A stretch of 64,000 nt of DNA, taken from positions 4,504,201-4,568,200 of the forward strand of contig OZ021730.1 in NCBI GenBank assembly GCA_963978545.1, written 5' to 3'. Each line of letters opens with the position of its first letter. Position 1 is the first letter of the stretch. Shown here in pieces: positions 20,001-28,886 of this stretch. The DNA is from Linyphia triangularis (lineage: Eukaryota > Arthropoda > Arachnida > Araneae > Linyphiidae). Position numbers and translations under genes: made by a program. The notes beneath the pieces are model-generated. The model searched no databases. It was given only the letters and a program-made list of their open reading frames with translations, and was not told the origin of the DNA.

Positions 20001-20748
20001 TGTACATAAAAATAACATCTTATCATTAGAACTGCACCCTTGCAGTTCTGTTTACACAGCTGAATCCCTTGCCATTCTCCTGGCTCTGAAATATATACTT
20101 AGACAATCATATAGACAGTGGATTATATATACAGATTCTCGAAGTTGTATCGATGCATTAAATGACCCTGTCTCGCAAACCCATCCACTCATATCTAAAT
20201 GTACATTGTATTATTTTAAACTTTTAGAAAACAACTTTAATGTAATTTTTTGTTGGATTCCAGGCCATGTGGGGATTAAGGGCAATGAGCTAGCAGACAG
20301 TATTGCTAAATCTGTAAAGAGCACTATTAGTAATTGCCTCTACTTTGTTGATGCTGTCAAAGTGTGTAATAATGCACTTTCTCGCTCGTGGCAAGCAGCA
20401 TGGGATTTGGAGACTGATAATAAATTACATAAAATCATGCCTCTGACATCAGGCTTCTCCTTCTCTCAAACGAGCAGGAAGCGAGAAGTGATTCTATCAC
20501 GTCTCCGAATCGGCCACACGCGTTTTACACACTCGCATCTTCTGCTGGCAGAAGATGCCCCCACATGCGCCGCATGCGGCATTGTTTTCTCTGTGATACA
20601 TATTTTAATTGAGTGTTCATGTTTCACATCGACCAGGCGACGCCTATTTTATAACAGTCATCCGTCATTGTCATCACTCATAGGAACAACACCTCACAAA
20701 AATCTGTTTACATTTTTAAAAGACATTGGTTTTTATCACCTGATATAA
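17074..20748 (+). CDS. Element E ORF2: EN-RT-RNase H polyprotein with no AUG at the conserved start
   Basis: This is a complete Fam-2 ORF2 of about 1224 residues if read from CTG 17074, where copy J has ATG. The first ATG (17161) would remove the endonuclease motif LSWNCRG and its Asn. Domains are endonuclease (WNCRG, LQET, GDFNGH, SDHFP), RT (FFDMEKAYDR, GVPQGSVLS, FVDDF), RNase H (FTDGSKSQ, TAES, IYTDSRSC, WIPGHVGIKGNELAD) and the C-terminal CAACGIVFSVIHILIEC. No internal stop is visible. Start choice is inference. ORF2 lies in the -1 register relative to ORF1, so non-AUG initiation, reinitiation or frameshifting are all possible. Confidence 0.88.
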   Translation: MLSWNCRGFHHNSVDIKHLIDVYKPVCFCLQETLLKPFQSSLVRGYSPLRKDCVTNDRACGGVAIFTSNSSPSTPLSLNTTLQAVAVQVNINTLVTVCSIYLPPNHNIRQAELNRLCNQLPAPFIIMGDFNGHSPLWGSPDINSRGRQIEKLLDDQNLCLLNNGQPTHFHAPSRTFHAIDLVLCSPSLLHLWSYSIGSDLYHSDHFPICLKHERNDDPHSSRPPRFKIEAADWDLFSSIVHLSNEMVNQDSIDDATNSITKAIIEAAHLSIPVTSTSLPKMPKPWWNHDCKIAHKKRRKAWGIFRRYPTEANLIAFKCARAEARRIRRRSQKDSWMLYVSTITSNTSSKRVWNKVNKIKGQYPKQSISILETDLGVVSDPKDIADTLADSFANISSNSNYQEPFATIKYKAEKTKLNFTSNTLEDYNADFTMAELMRALSNTHSSAVGHDEIHYSMLKHLQPLQLKLILKLFNRIWRENKFPSAWQRALVIPIVKPGKDPKSPTSYRPIALTSCLCKLLEKLVSVRIFSYLENNNCLSQFQSGFCRGRSSIDNLLLLETSIREAFVKRNHLVSVFFDMEKAYDRTWRYGILRDLHNLGLRGNLPLFIENFLSRRVFQVRVNSVLSDEFIQEQGVPQGSVLSCVLFIIKVNDIMTCLPPAVSGSLFVDDFQISCASINMSLIERHIQLAIRRVTEWSNNNGFVFNAQKTVAMHFCRKRELHNEPEIFLNGVQIPIVSEAKVLGVIFDSKLTFLPHIKYLRLKCNKALNLLKVLSNTSWGADTTSMLRIYRCLVRSKLDYGSVVYGSARKSALKLLDPVHHHGVRIASGVFRTSPIPSVLNTCTELPLRLRRDNLSLRLYFKIKSRPLHPLFNHVSNPSHQRLFHNRPSSIPSFSLRMQGILSSYNIDNFRIYPITTTISPWHTHNIKIVNIFSNFKKCETPSVVFTQLFNCHRENFKNFKAIFTDGSKSQGHVGSAAVHKNNILSLELHPCSSVYTAESLAILLALKYILRQSYRQWIIYTDSRSCIDALNDPVSQTHPLISKCTLYYFKLLENNFNVIFCWIPGHVGIKGNELADSIAKSVKSTISNCLYFVDAVKVCNNALSRSWQAAWDLETDNKLHKIMPLTSGFSFSQTSRKREVILSRLRIGHTRFTHSHLLLAEDAPTCAACGIVFSVIHILIECSCFTSTRRRLFYNSHPSLSSLIGTTPHKNLFTFLKDIGFYHLI

Positions 20749-20907
20749 AAATTTTACGTATCTTAAATACCATATTTTTAAAACTTTTACTGACTTTTAT
20801 AGAACTTGTCTATTTTAACTAGAGTGCGATGGCCTTAACGAATGTTTGGCGCAGTATGGCCCTTGTGTAGCTTTTGCGCCACAAAACCCAACCAACCAAC
20901 CAACCAA
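20749..20907 (+). other. Element E 3' UTR, terminal hairpin and (AACC)n tail
   Basis: GGCGCA (20848-20853) pairs with TGCGCC (20875-20880). The inner stem is GGC/GCT, a G-U intermediate between GGC/GCC of other copies and AGC/GCT of J'. The tail is ACAAAACCCAACC repeats. Confidence 0.85.
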
Positions 20908-21285
20908 CCCGGTCAAGTAGGCCTTGTTTACCTCCTAGGTTCCGTTGAGAACAGCACTGTCTTGAAATAGATAAGGCAGTAAATCTTCCAGAAAATCTCC
21001 AAATATAAAAATGTTTTGTGCGGAGCACTAGTTGTGTATGACCTGTTCCTTATGGAGTGGTTTCAGGAACGCTTCTTTAAAAAAAAAAAAAAAAAGTTCA
21101 CTCAAAAAGTGCTTTGTTTACCTTTTCGACTCTAACAAAACGAGCAATGTTTTGAAATCCAAGAGGTCATGAATCCCTCAAAAAACCTCCAAATGAAATA
21201 ATTTTGTGTGCGGAGCACTGCTTGATTGTAGATTGTTCTTTGTAAAGTGGTTTCGGGAACCCCCTTAACCTTGAAAAGTCCAAAG
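20908..21285. repeat. Degenerate tandem repeat, second and third units
   Basis: 20908-20921 is the right TSD of E. Two further diverged units follow, each with GTTTACC, a CCTCAAAA or TCTCCAAAT block, GTGCGGAGCACT, a TGGTTTC block and CTTTAA or CCTTGAAA. The second unit contains a run of about 17 A near 21080. It is non-coding and probably host repeat DNA. Confidence 0.7.
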
Positions 21286-21977
21286 CTCGCTTAAGAATCA
21301 TTGAAATGCAAAGAGCAATGCCTCAAAACAAAGCTATACAGTCGTTTAATGCTTTAGAAGTGGTTTTATGCTTATAAAATGGATAATACTGCCTTAATTT
21401 AAGATTTTCCTCGAGAGCTCAACAAGAACACGTAAAGATTTTGTGACCCCCCCTCCCTATGTCAAAAGAAATTTTGAAATTTTGAAAATGTTTGCGGGAG
21501 AAGGGAATATAGATAGAGTTGGTGTTGGAGATGTGGTTTGGAATGATGTTTGTGCCGATGGCTGTGAGTGGGTTTGCTTTTTGGAGGTTTGGTTTGTGCT
21601 TGACTGGGTTTGTTTGTTGGATTGGTGGATGGCTGATGGAGTTGTCGGTGCTCATTCGGATTGATGGAACTGTTTTCATTGATGTGGTACTGCTGGATAG
21701 GTCTTGGTTGGTTGATGTTTGTCTTCCATTGGTGATGTTGGGTGGAACTTTGGTGTACTTGGCGCAGACTGAAACTGGTTCTGTGTTGATTGAGAGTGTT
21801 TATCTAAACTACTTGGTTAGTAACAAATAAAATAAAATGAAATAAGCCAAAATAAAATAAATTTTGTTAGTATTTTATAAAAGACAAAATAAGATTAATA
21901 AAAGAATTTAGAAAACAAGAAACTTGCTAAATATACTGTAGCTATAATGGAGCATGTTTAGCATTATTTTGCCATCC
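21286..21977. other. Non-coding stretch with strong G+T strand bias
   Basis: No gene could be supported. About 21440-21790 is strikingly G/T-rich on the plus strand, so both strands have long open frames (plus 21519-21830, minus 21419-21679) with low-complexity composition. 21825-21960 is A/T-rich. The biased block lies just downstream of the minus-strand virus-like ORF and may be decayed sequence of the same origin, but nothing recognisable remains. Confidence 0.4.
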
Positions 21978-23997
21978 TTAATGGCGTGCTGCTCGATAAA
22001 CAGCTTGTACATGTTCATCAAGTTCAACAATCAAACGCTGTTCTGGAATGGGATTGTTTGGTCCAGGCACTAAGTTGACTGAGAAAGCATCTCCAGTTTT
22101 GTTGGTTGTATTACTGTAAGCAGAGTTCTTTTGTAGGATAAGCTGGTGAAACATATGCTCAGCTTCATTTGCATCATTTTCTTCTTGTGGTTTAACTTCT
22201 TGGAGTACATTGAGAAGAGTCCAGTAAGTAGTGACTAGAGTCATGGGCACAGTGTTTGCCAAATTCATATGGACTATATATCTTGGGGATACTCCACATT
22301 TGATGAAGGTGCCTTCTATATTGGTAGCTCTCGTCACTCCAAACACAGCCACCATATCATAGATTCTTCTTGAGTTTAGACAAAACGGTGGCTGGTAGAT
22401 GCCTCCTGTGTTGTTGAATAGGGTTGTTAATCCTGATATAGGTGCTCCTGCCCTATTGATGACTGCAGTAAATTTTTCCTTGCCCTGAATTTGTTGTCCA
22501 AGTGCATACAACATGACGTTTAGTCTTCTTAGGGTTATGTCCCTTGGAGCAGCACCAACTGCAATGATACCTGCAGCTCTTAGGTGCAGAAAGAAATTGA
22601 AGATGATATCAATGTTTGATGCCTGCTGGACTAGTCCACCACCTGCTGCTTCTAGTGTTTGTATCTCTTGTCTGGCTCTTACATACTCTGCTTCCTGCCT
22701 TTCTGTATGTCCTCTAGGAAATTCTCCATGGATCCTTGCATATTCCAAAAGTGCTGTAGTTAGGAGCAATAGTCCTGTTTTAGGAGCAATTCCTTCTCTC
22801 ACTTCTTCCACAACGGGATCACCAATGTTACCAACCCCAGTGTTTGACCTTCTGTTTAAGGGGAGTAGCGGCTGAAATTCTCCATTTTCGATGAAGTCAC
22901 TATAGCTTGAATAATGGCCACATCCACCTCCTCTTGCGGGTTGGCCTCCAAGCCTTGCTTGTCTCTTCCGATTCATGGCTTCGAGAATGTTGCTTAGTTG
23001 GCCAGCAAGTCCTCCAGAAACCTGGATCCTCCTAGCTACATTGGGATTGCCGCTGTCAAATATGGGTAATGGGAGAACCGGCTGCATGTGTTCTCGAAAC
23101 AATCTGGAGCACTGACCATACATTCGGATTTGCTCTGCTGTTGCAACTGCTGTGTTAACATTTGCAATTACTGCTGCAGTGATGTTGTTGTAGTTTGCAG
23201 ATCCAATTTCAACACATCCAGCAAGCAAGAAGCCAGAAGACATCATCCAAAGAGCCTCCCTCCTAGGTGCAGCATACGTTAGGTATGGGCTGACCCACTG
23301 TGAGATTGCAGATGCAGCCTCAGCGGCACTGACATCTGGATTCCTAATTGTATCAGTGAGACCTTCCGGAACATAGACTCCTGTAAAGAAGATGTCTGTG
23401 TTACATGTTGTTCTGTTTGTAGGCAAGCCAGCACAGAGTTCTGTGAATCTACGTTCTAGAGCAGCAACATTCTCAAATGTTGGAAATGATGTTAATGCAT
23501 TGTTCTGCATGTTGCTGTTTCCTTGGTCTTGTTCTGGATCACTATCAGGGTTGCCTGCTCCTCCGCCTGTCTGAATTACTTGCCCTTCTTTTCTGTCAGG
23601 TTCGTTGGTTTCTGTCTTCTCAGTTGACCTCTCTCTGGCAGTCCTTCTTTTTGAGGCTCCAGATCTTTTTTTTCTTTTGAGTGCTCTTCTTGGTATTCTT
23701 ACTGCCTGACTCCCCTGATACTTGAGTCTTGAGGACTACCTTTGTCTTTCTGGGATCTTGCTCCTCTGCCTTTTCTTCCTCTTCGGTTTTCTCTACTGCA
23801 CTGGTGTTCTTAAAAGCAGTGGAGGCTCTGGATGTTGAGGTTAGCCGGTTTACTAGCTTTTTTACTTTACCTGCTATTTTGTCTAGATGTTTGTATTGGT
23901 TAAGAAAAGTACAACAAGTGCAACCCCTAGAAATGTTATTAAGAGGAGGAAAAAACCGTTTATTGCTAGAAGTGCAAAGAAGATATTGAGAATGCAA
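21978..23997 (-). pseudogene. Virus-like structural ORF, possible endogenous viral nucleoprotein or coat gene, frameshifted
   Basis: On the minus strand, a 125-codon N-terminal frame (from 23997) rich in Lys, Glu and Thr is followed by a 510-residue Ala/Asn-rich globular block (23510-21978). The second copy (40831-41793) reads through the join in one frame. This copy has one extra T in a T-run near 23666-23673, and that breaks it. The protein has no zinc finger, protease or polymerase motif. An Ala-rich helical core and a basic, low-complexity N-terminus suggest a nucleocapsid of a negative-strand RNA virus, perhaps jingchuvirus-like. That family call is an impression and untested. Alternatives are an unknown retroelement gag or a host gene without introns. 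I see no flanking viral genes. Confidence 0.45.
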
Positions 23998-24519
23998 TCA
24001 GATGTCATGAGATTATGTCTTACAAGAGTTTAAGTTTAAATTTAAATTTGAGCTTATACTAGACCTTTGTTAATAATTTTGGTTTTAATTTAATCAAACT
24101 AAATTTACGATTGAACCAATGATAGATAGAATGTTAGAATGTAAAAGGCAGGTTAGTTCTCATCAATTTTTATTAGATAACCAGCATATTCTCTCAAGAA
24201 ACAGTTTAGTGGGGATGGGGGTCCAACTATCTTAGAGACGTTTTCTTTGGTGTTCCCTTTGGCCCACGCTTCGGCCGAAACAGGAGGCAGAGTACGGCTC
24301 TGTCAATCGGCTGGTGGTAACAGAACCTCCGGGTTGCTGACTGCTGAAGGGTTAGGACTGGGTTGGTCATGGTGCCCAAAGGTGGTTGGCCTTGGGGAGC
24401 CACACTCTGACTGCTCAGAACGACCTCGGCGTACTACCCCTTAGCGGGCCCAATGTCTGCTACCCTTGTTGGGCTCGGTGGTGGGCGGGGGTGTACGTCA
24501 AGCTTCTAATTCACTTATT
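23998..24519. other. Spacer, then probable GC-rich 5' UTR of fragment K
   Basis: 23998-24210 is AT-rich and featureless. From about 24213 the sequence becomes GC-rich and runs into ATG 24520. Its last part (GGTGGTGGGCGGGGGTGTAC, from 24477) is shared with the truncated leader of element F at 35562. I infer that 24213-24519 is a second, distinct Fam-2 5' UTR type, unlike the CCCCTCAGGGGG leader. Confidence 0.5.
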
Positions 24520-25197
24520 ATGGCTGCTTTTCCTCTTTTGAGCCTGACGGGAGGCCTTAATCCCCAACTAAAACCAAAGCGAACAATAGAAAATGACGAT
24601 AACTCTATATCAAAACGACAATCAATTGAACTTAATCGACCCTCCTATCTTATTATGCACTCTGAATCTGATCAACTCGCTAAATGTTCCCCTTTCTTAA
24701 TTCAAAAGGCCATCAAAGGTATTTGCGGAAATGACCCGAAAAATGTAAAGAAACTTCGATCTGGAGACCTTCTCATCCAAACTATAGACGCAAAACAATC
24801 TCAATCACTACTCGACACAACATCAATAGCTAATATCACCGTCCAAGTAACTCCCCATAAATCCCTAAATTCTTCTCAAGGGGTTATATCAGAGTCGGAC
24901 CTACTCGACGTAGACGACTCTGAACTGACATTAGAACTGTCAGCCCAGGGAGTTACTAGCGCCAAAAGAATAACCATAAAAAGAGACGGAAATACAATAA
25001 AAACCAAACATGTAATACTGACATTCAATAGCCCTAACCTTCCAAACAGAATCACCGCAGGTTACCTAAATTGCCATGTTCGACCTTATATCCCCAATCC
25101 TCTGCGGTGTTTCAAGTGCCAAAAATATGGTCACTCTAGAAACATCTGCAGATCGAAGGATGAAGCATGTGCTAATTGTGGCAGCATTGAGCATACT
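24520..25197 (+). pseudogene. Fragment K: N-terminal half of a Fam-2 ORF1
   Basis: This is the ORF1 start MAAFPLLSLTGGLNPQL, the core (LIMHSESDQLAKCSPFLIQKA-type box, KLRSGDLLIQT, KRITIKRDGN) and the first zinc knuckle CFKCQKYGHSRNIC. The second knuckle is cut off after CGSIEH by element J, and a short readthrough ends at 25227. K most resembles F and G, and G (48470 onward, next to the second copy of J) starts later in the same protein. I infer that K and G are the two sides of one element into which J inserted. Confidence 0.85.
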
Positions 25198-25426
25198 GGG
25201 AATCTCGTCTACTGGGAATCTCGTTAAAGGTGGAGACATCTACAGGGACGAGCCGGTCGCGTATAGACACTAGATAACCTGATAGTGCTATGCCGTGCGT
25301 AACAGATCAGTTACTATTTTTTTCTTTTCTTGGTTTTTGTTGCTTGCCGGTGTGCACTATCCCTAATATCGAGGACTCCATGGTGGGTGGGATTCTAGTG
25401 TCCGAATTTCTATTTTCTTTATTTTA

Positions 25427-26788
25427 ATGGCATCAATTCTTCCTTTGTGCCCCACGGGAGGCCTTAATCCCCAGACAACTAAACAAACAACCAAAAGAAC
25501 CCTCGAAATAGATGACAATAGTATCCCCAAAAAACAGGCATCTCCAAATAATGAACCTACTTTTCTTATAGTGCATTCTGAATCAGGCGAATTGGGCAAA
25601 ATGTCCCCCTTTTTCATACAAAAGGGTTTAAAAGGCATTTGCGGAAATGAGCCCAAAACAATTAAAAAACTAAAATCCGGCGACTTCCTTATCGAAACAA
25701 AAGACAATAGGCAATCCCAATATCTCATCTCTGCAACTAAAATAGGTAACATAACAATAACCGTAACTCCACATAAAGCACTAAATTCCTGTCAAGGCGT
25801 AATCTCTGAAAGTGACCTCCAGCATGTCGAAGAAGAAGAAATATTAAAAGAACTCTCACCCCAAGGAATCACAAAAGTAAAACGCATCACAATCAAACGA
25901 GATGGAAATATAATAAAAACCAAACACCTGATCTTAACCTTTGATACACCAAAACTGCCGAATAGAATTACCGCAGGATACTTAAGTTGCCCAGTTCGCC
26001 CATTCATACCTAATCCCTTACGTTGTTTCAAATGCCATAAGTTCGGGCATTCGAAAAACGCATGCAGAGGCACTCAGGATATATGTGGAGTGTGTGGCAG
26101 CGCTGATCATCTAAGCGAAGGCTGCCAAGCTGAGCCCTCATGCGTTAACTGCTCTGGAAAACATCCATCTTTTTCCAGGCAGTGCCCAAACTGGATAGAT
26201 GAAAAAGAAATCCAAAAAATTAAAACTAACAACAGCATTTCCTATCCAGAGGCCCGAACCATCTATGAAAACACAGTAGTTAATACAATGGCAAAAAAAA
26301 TAGCAAAAACAATCGTACCTAAACCATCCGAAGTAAAATCTATATCTACACAAACAGATATCCACATCCCAAACTCCCGAATGTCACCAGAACAACTGCT
26401 TGAATGTTTTTCCCCACCCGCCAAATTCAGTAACTCTTCTTGTCAAACAAACCCACTTCCAGGCAATTCAAAACTTAAAGCAAATCCACCAAAACCTACT
26501 GCAAAACCTAACAAAAACAAGAAACAATTGGAACAAAAGCAATCAAATAAACCTGGAGATGCCCTAAAAAATAAAATACAATCAAAATTACAAGTGAATA
26601 CAAAGCAAAAAACTGTAACAAATAAAGAGAGGTCAGAATCATCGGGAACATCTACCGATGATGAAAGAGATGTCATCTCGGGTCTTGAACCAGGTGACAT
26701 GGAGGTCGACCCAGGCCTCGAGACCCTTGCTCTTCTTCATCCGAGGAGCAAGTCAAAAGACCGGCGGAACGACAATATTTCCAATTAA
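25427..26788 (+). CDS. Element J ORF1: Fam-2 gag-like zinc-knuckle protein
   Basis: This is an intact 453-residue protein beginning MASILPLCPTGGLNPQ. It has GKMSPFFIQKGLKG, KLKSGDFLIETKD, KRITIKRDGN and zinc knuckles CFKCHKFGHSKNAC, CGVCGSADHLSEGC and CVNCSGKHPSFSRQC. A Lys/Asn-rich basic region and an acidic segment (DDERDVISGLEPGDMEVD) follow. It is close to E's ORF1 and identical, as far as I compared, to 43223-44584. It would bind element RNA. Confidence 0.93.
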   Translation: MASILPLCPTGGLNPQTTKQTTKRTLEIDDNSIPKKQASPNNEPTFLIVHSESGELGKMSPFFIQKGLKGICGNEPKTIKKLKSGDFLIETKDNRQSQYLISATKIGNITITVTPHKALNSCQGVISESDLQHVEEEEILKELSPQGITKVKRITIKRDGNIIKTKHLILTFDTPKLPNRITAGYLSCPVRPFIPNPLRCFKCHKFGHSKNACRGTQDICGVCGSADHLSEGCQAEPSCVNCSGKHPSFSRQCPNWIDEKEIQKIKTNNSISYPEARTIYENTVVNTMAKKIAKTIVPKPSEVKSISTQTDIHIPNSRMSPEQLLECFSPPAKFSNSSCQTNPLPGNSKLKANPPKPTAKPNKNKKQLEQKQSNKPGDALKNKIQSKLQVNTKQKTVTNKERSESSGTSTDDERDVISGLEPGDMEVDPGLETLALLHPRSKSKDRRNDNISN

Positions 26789-26796
26789 CATTCAAT

Positions 26797-27118
26797 ATGT
26801 TATCTTGGAATTGTCGTGGTTTCCATCAAAATTCGGTAGATATAAAACATCTTGTAGATTTGTACAAACCTGTCTGCTTCTGTTTACAAGAGACGCTCTT
26901 GAAGCCTTTTCAAAGCTCTCTTGTTAGGGGGTATACTCCTCTACGTAAGGATTATATTAGCGACGACAGAGCTAGCGGTGGTGTTGCTATATTTACATCT
27001 GATAGCAGTCCATCCACCCCGCTATCGCTCACAACCTCCTTACAAGCTGTTGCTGTTAGAGTAACTGTAAAAAACTTACTTGTCACAGTTTGCTCAGTTT
27101 ATCTCCCCCCTAATCGTA
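26797..27118 (+). pseudogene. Element J ORF2, N-terminal fragment (endonuclease start)
   Basis: The start is ATG 26797 (MLSWNCRGFH), eight bases after the ORF1 stop. LQET and the following endonuclease strands are present; the fragment is cut after ...LPPNR by D1. The undisturbed continuation is seen in J' from 44915. Confidence 0.92.
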
Positions 27119-27752
27119 CCCCTCAGGGGGTTTACTTTCTATAAGTAAATACGGGCTTCACAACCCCGGGGCGCCCCCAGTGATCTATCCCTCCTTCTGT
27201 TTTATCTTCTCGTTTTGTTTTTGTATTTATCGTTTGACTTCTTTCTTCCCTCGTTGTGGTTACCTCTTCAGAGGTGAGGGCTCCCCTTGAGAAGCTTTGT
27301 GCCGCTCTGTTGCCATCAGCTTCTCTCGGGCATTTAATCACCCACGTGTTTGCCGTGCGTGGAGACCCGTGTCTCTGGAAAGGGGGATCCTGGTAGTTGA
27401 GGGGCGACATACTGTCCCAATACACTACTTTGGCCCTTGCTTCAGATAAACGGGAGGTGCACATTGGTCCCGTGTGTATCAATCGGCTGGTCGTCCGACT
27501 TCGTCGGCGGCTAGGGATCAAGCGTCCGGCTCGTCTGCTGGGAATCTCGTTAAGGGTGGAGACTTCTACAGGGACGAGTCGTTCGCGTATAGGTACTGGA
27601 CAACCCGATAGAGTCATGCTGTGCGTAACAGTTCTGTTGATATTTTGTTTTCTTTTATGATTTTTGTTGCTTGCCGGCAGGCTCTATCCCCGATAATGAG
27701 GACTCCATGGTGGGTGGGACTCTAGTGCCCGAATTATTATTTCTATTATTTG
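27119..27752 (+). promoter_or_regulatory. Fam-1 5' UTR of D1
   Basis: This full leader starts at the canonical CCCCTCAGGGGG. Its first 220 bases match stub H (49972-50191) more closely than the B leader does (the TTATCTTCTCGTTTTG variant). Confidence 0.75.
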
Positions 27753-28886
27753 ATGGCAACTAAAACTTCTTTCTTTTCTCCCCCTTGTGGGGAGCAACAA
27801 GGTCCTATACTTACCGAAAAATTTTTCATTGTGAAAAGATCTGAGGGCTCATTTGAAAAGCTCTCTCCTTTTTTTATTGAAAAGGCTCTAAAGTCAAACG
27901 TAGGAGATGTAGTCTCCGTTAAGAAATTGAGATCTGGCGATTTATTAGTTGAAGTCCGGAACGCTAATCAAGTCAACAGCATTTTAAAGATGGAAGCTTT
28001 CGGAACTTACCCAGTGACCGTGAGTGCACACGCCTCACTTAATAAGTCTAAGGGGGTTATATCTGAACCCGATCTCTATCATACATCTGAAGAAGAGATC
28101 TTGGATCATTTACGCGACCAGAAAGTTTCTGCCGTTCACCGGATAACCATCCGTAAAGATGGAACTATTATCCCTACTAAACACCTAATACTGACCTTTG
28201 ATATGCCAACTCTTCCAACACAGGTGAAAGCCGGGTATATAAACTGCCGCATACGACCTTACATACCAAACCCACTTCGTTGCTTCAAGTGCCAGAGATT
28301 TGGTCATTCCCAAACGGCTTGCCGCGGGAAAATTGATATCTGTGCACGATGTGCAGGAAGTGGTCATGGTAGTTCTGATTGCACTGCACCTGAAAAGTGT
28401 GTCAACTGTGAAGGAGCACATACATCTTTCTCCCGAAAATGTCCCAATTGGATACAGGAGAAAGAGATACAAACTGTCCGTGCTAACCAAAATTTGACAT
28501 ACTTTGAGGCAAGGAAACAGGTTGAAGCCCGGACTCCTCGTGTTGGAGTGTCATATTCTAACGCTTGTAAAAAGTCAGTTAGCAGCCAGAGTACACAGAC
28601 GGAGACTATTTCTTTGCCACTTGCCAAGTTACCCCAACGGGCGTCCTCTTCAGATTCCATCAAAAGACCGTCTCTGATTAAGAAATCTCTTGCAAAGTCG
28701 AAGGCTTTGCAAACGATGAAATTAAAATCTGCAAAGGGTGTTTCTATTAGAGGGAAACCTGCTAACCCTTTTCACATCCTTGGTTCAATTAGAGATCCAG
28801 ATGAGGTGAATTTACACCCATCTGATGACGATGAGATCCTAGAAGAAGATCCCGACCCCCCTTTCAAATTTTCTTTAAATAATTAA
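27753..28886 (+). CDS. D1 ORF1: gag-like zinc-knuckle protein
   Basis: This intact 377-residue Fam-1 ORF1 begins MATKTSFFSPPCGEQQ. It has the core boxes FEKLSPFFIEKAL, KLRSGDLLVEV and HRITIRKDG, three zinc knuckles (CFKCQRFGHSQTAC, CARCAGSGHGSSDC, CVNCEGAHTSFSRKC) and an acidic tail DDDEILEEDPD. The stop overlaps the ORF2 start (TAATG). It differs from B and C at many positions, so D1 represents a separate Fam-1 lineage. The D1' copy at 55855-56988 is almost identical (one Phe/Leu difference noticed). Confidence 0.93.
   Translation: MATKTSFFSPPCGEQQGPILTEKFFIVKRSEGSFEKLSPFFIEKALKSNVGDVVSVKKLRSGDLLVEVRNANQVNSILKMEAFGTYPVTVSAHASLNKSKGVISEPDLYHTSEEEILDHLRDQKVSAVHRITIRKDGTIIPTKHLILTFDMPTLPTQVKAGYINCRIRPYIPNPLRCFKCQRFGHSQTACRGKIDICARCAGSGHGSSDCTAPEKCVNCEGAHTSFSRKCPNWIQEKEIQTVRANQNLTYFEARKQVEARTPRVGVSYSNACKKSVSSQSTQTETISLPLAKLPQRASSSDSIKRPSLIKKSLAKSKALQTMKLKSAKGVSIRGKPANPFHILGSIRDPDEVNLHPSDDDEILEEDPDPPFKFSLNN

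Larger units (their letters stand above)
15038..20907 (+). mobile_element. Element E: full-length Fam-2 non-LTR retrotransposon
   Basis: This 5.87-kb element is complete, with a perfect 14-bp TSD, both ORFs open, a terminal hairpin and an (AACC)n tail. Its 5' UTR is the Fam-1-type leader (starting CCCCTCAGGGGG), although its proteins are clearly Fam-2. It inserted into the degenerate tandem repeat. Confidence 0.95.
23031..27118. repeat. 4.09-kb direct repeat, left copy (candidate giant target-site duplication)
   Basis: This spans part of the virus-like ORF, fragment K and the 5' part of J. It ends exactly where D1's CCCCTCAGGGGG begins. The other copy is 40828-44914. Differences noticed: G at 23052 versus A at 40849, and eight versus seven T in the run near 23670. 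The rest looked identical by eye, but I did not compute an alignment. Confidence 0.9.
25198..27118 (+). mobile_element. Element J, left copy: Fam-2 LINE truncated by D1
   Basis: J begins inside the shared 5' UTR (5'-truncated) with a 16-bp tandem repetition, actgggaatctcgtct, at 25195-25210 followed by its partial repeat at 25211-25224. It carries ORF1 and the first 107 codons of ORF2, then ends at the D1 5' terminus. An uninterrupted copy, J', lies at 42991-48469. Confidence 0.92.

Noticed and set aside
21519..21830. Plus-strand hydrophobic 103-aa protein
   Set aside because: The hydrophobic composition is a by-product of G/T-rich DNA, with an equally open antisense frame and no recognisable motif.
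22513..22875. Plus-strand ORF inside the virus-like gene
   Set aside because: It is an antisense shadow of the longer minus-strand frame.
24213..24476. Independent host gene or RNA gene in the GC-rich block before K
   Set aside because: It runs directly into the K leader shared with F and is duplicated with K. It is better explained as a Fam-2 5' UTR. No tRNA cloverleaf or box motifs were found.
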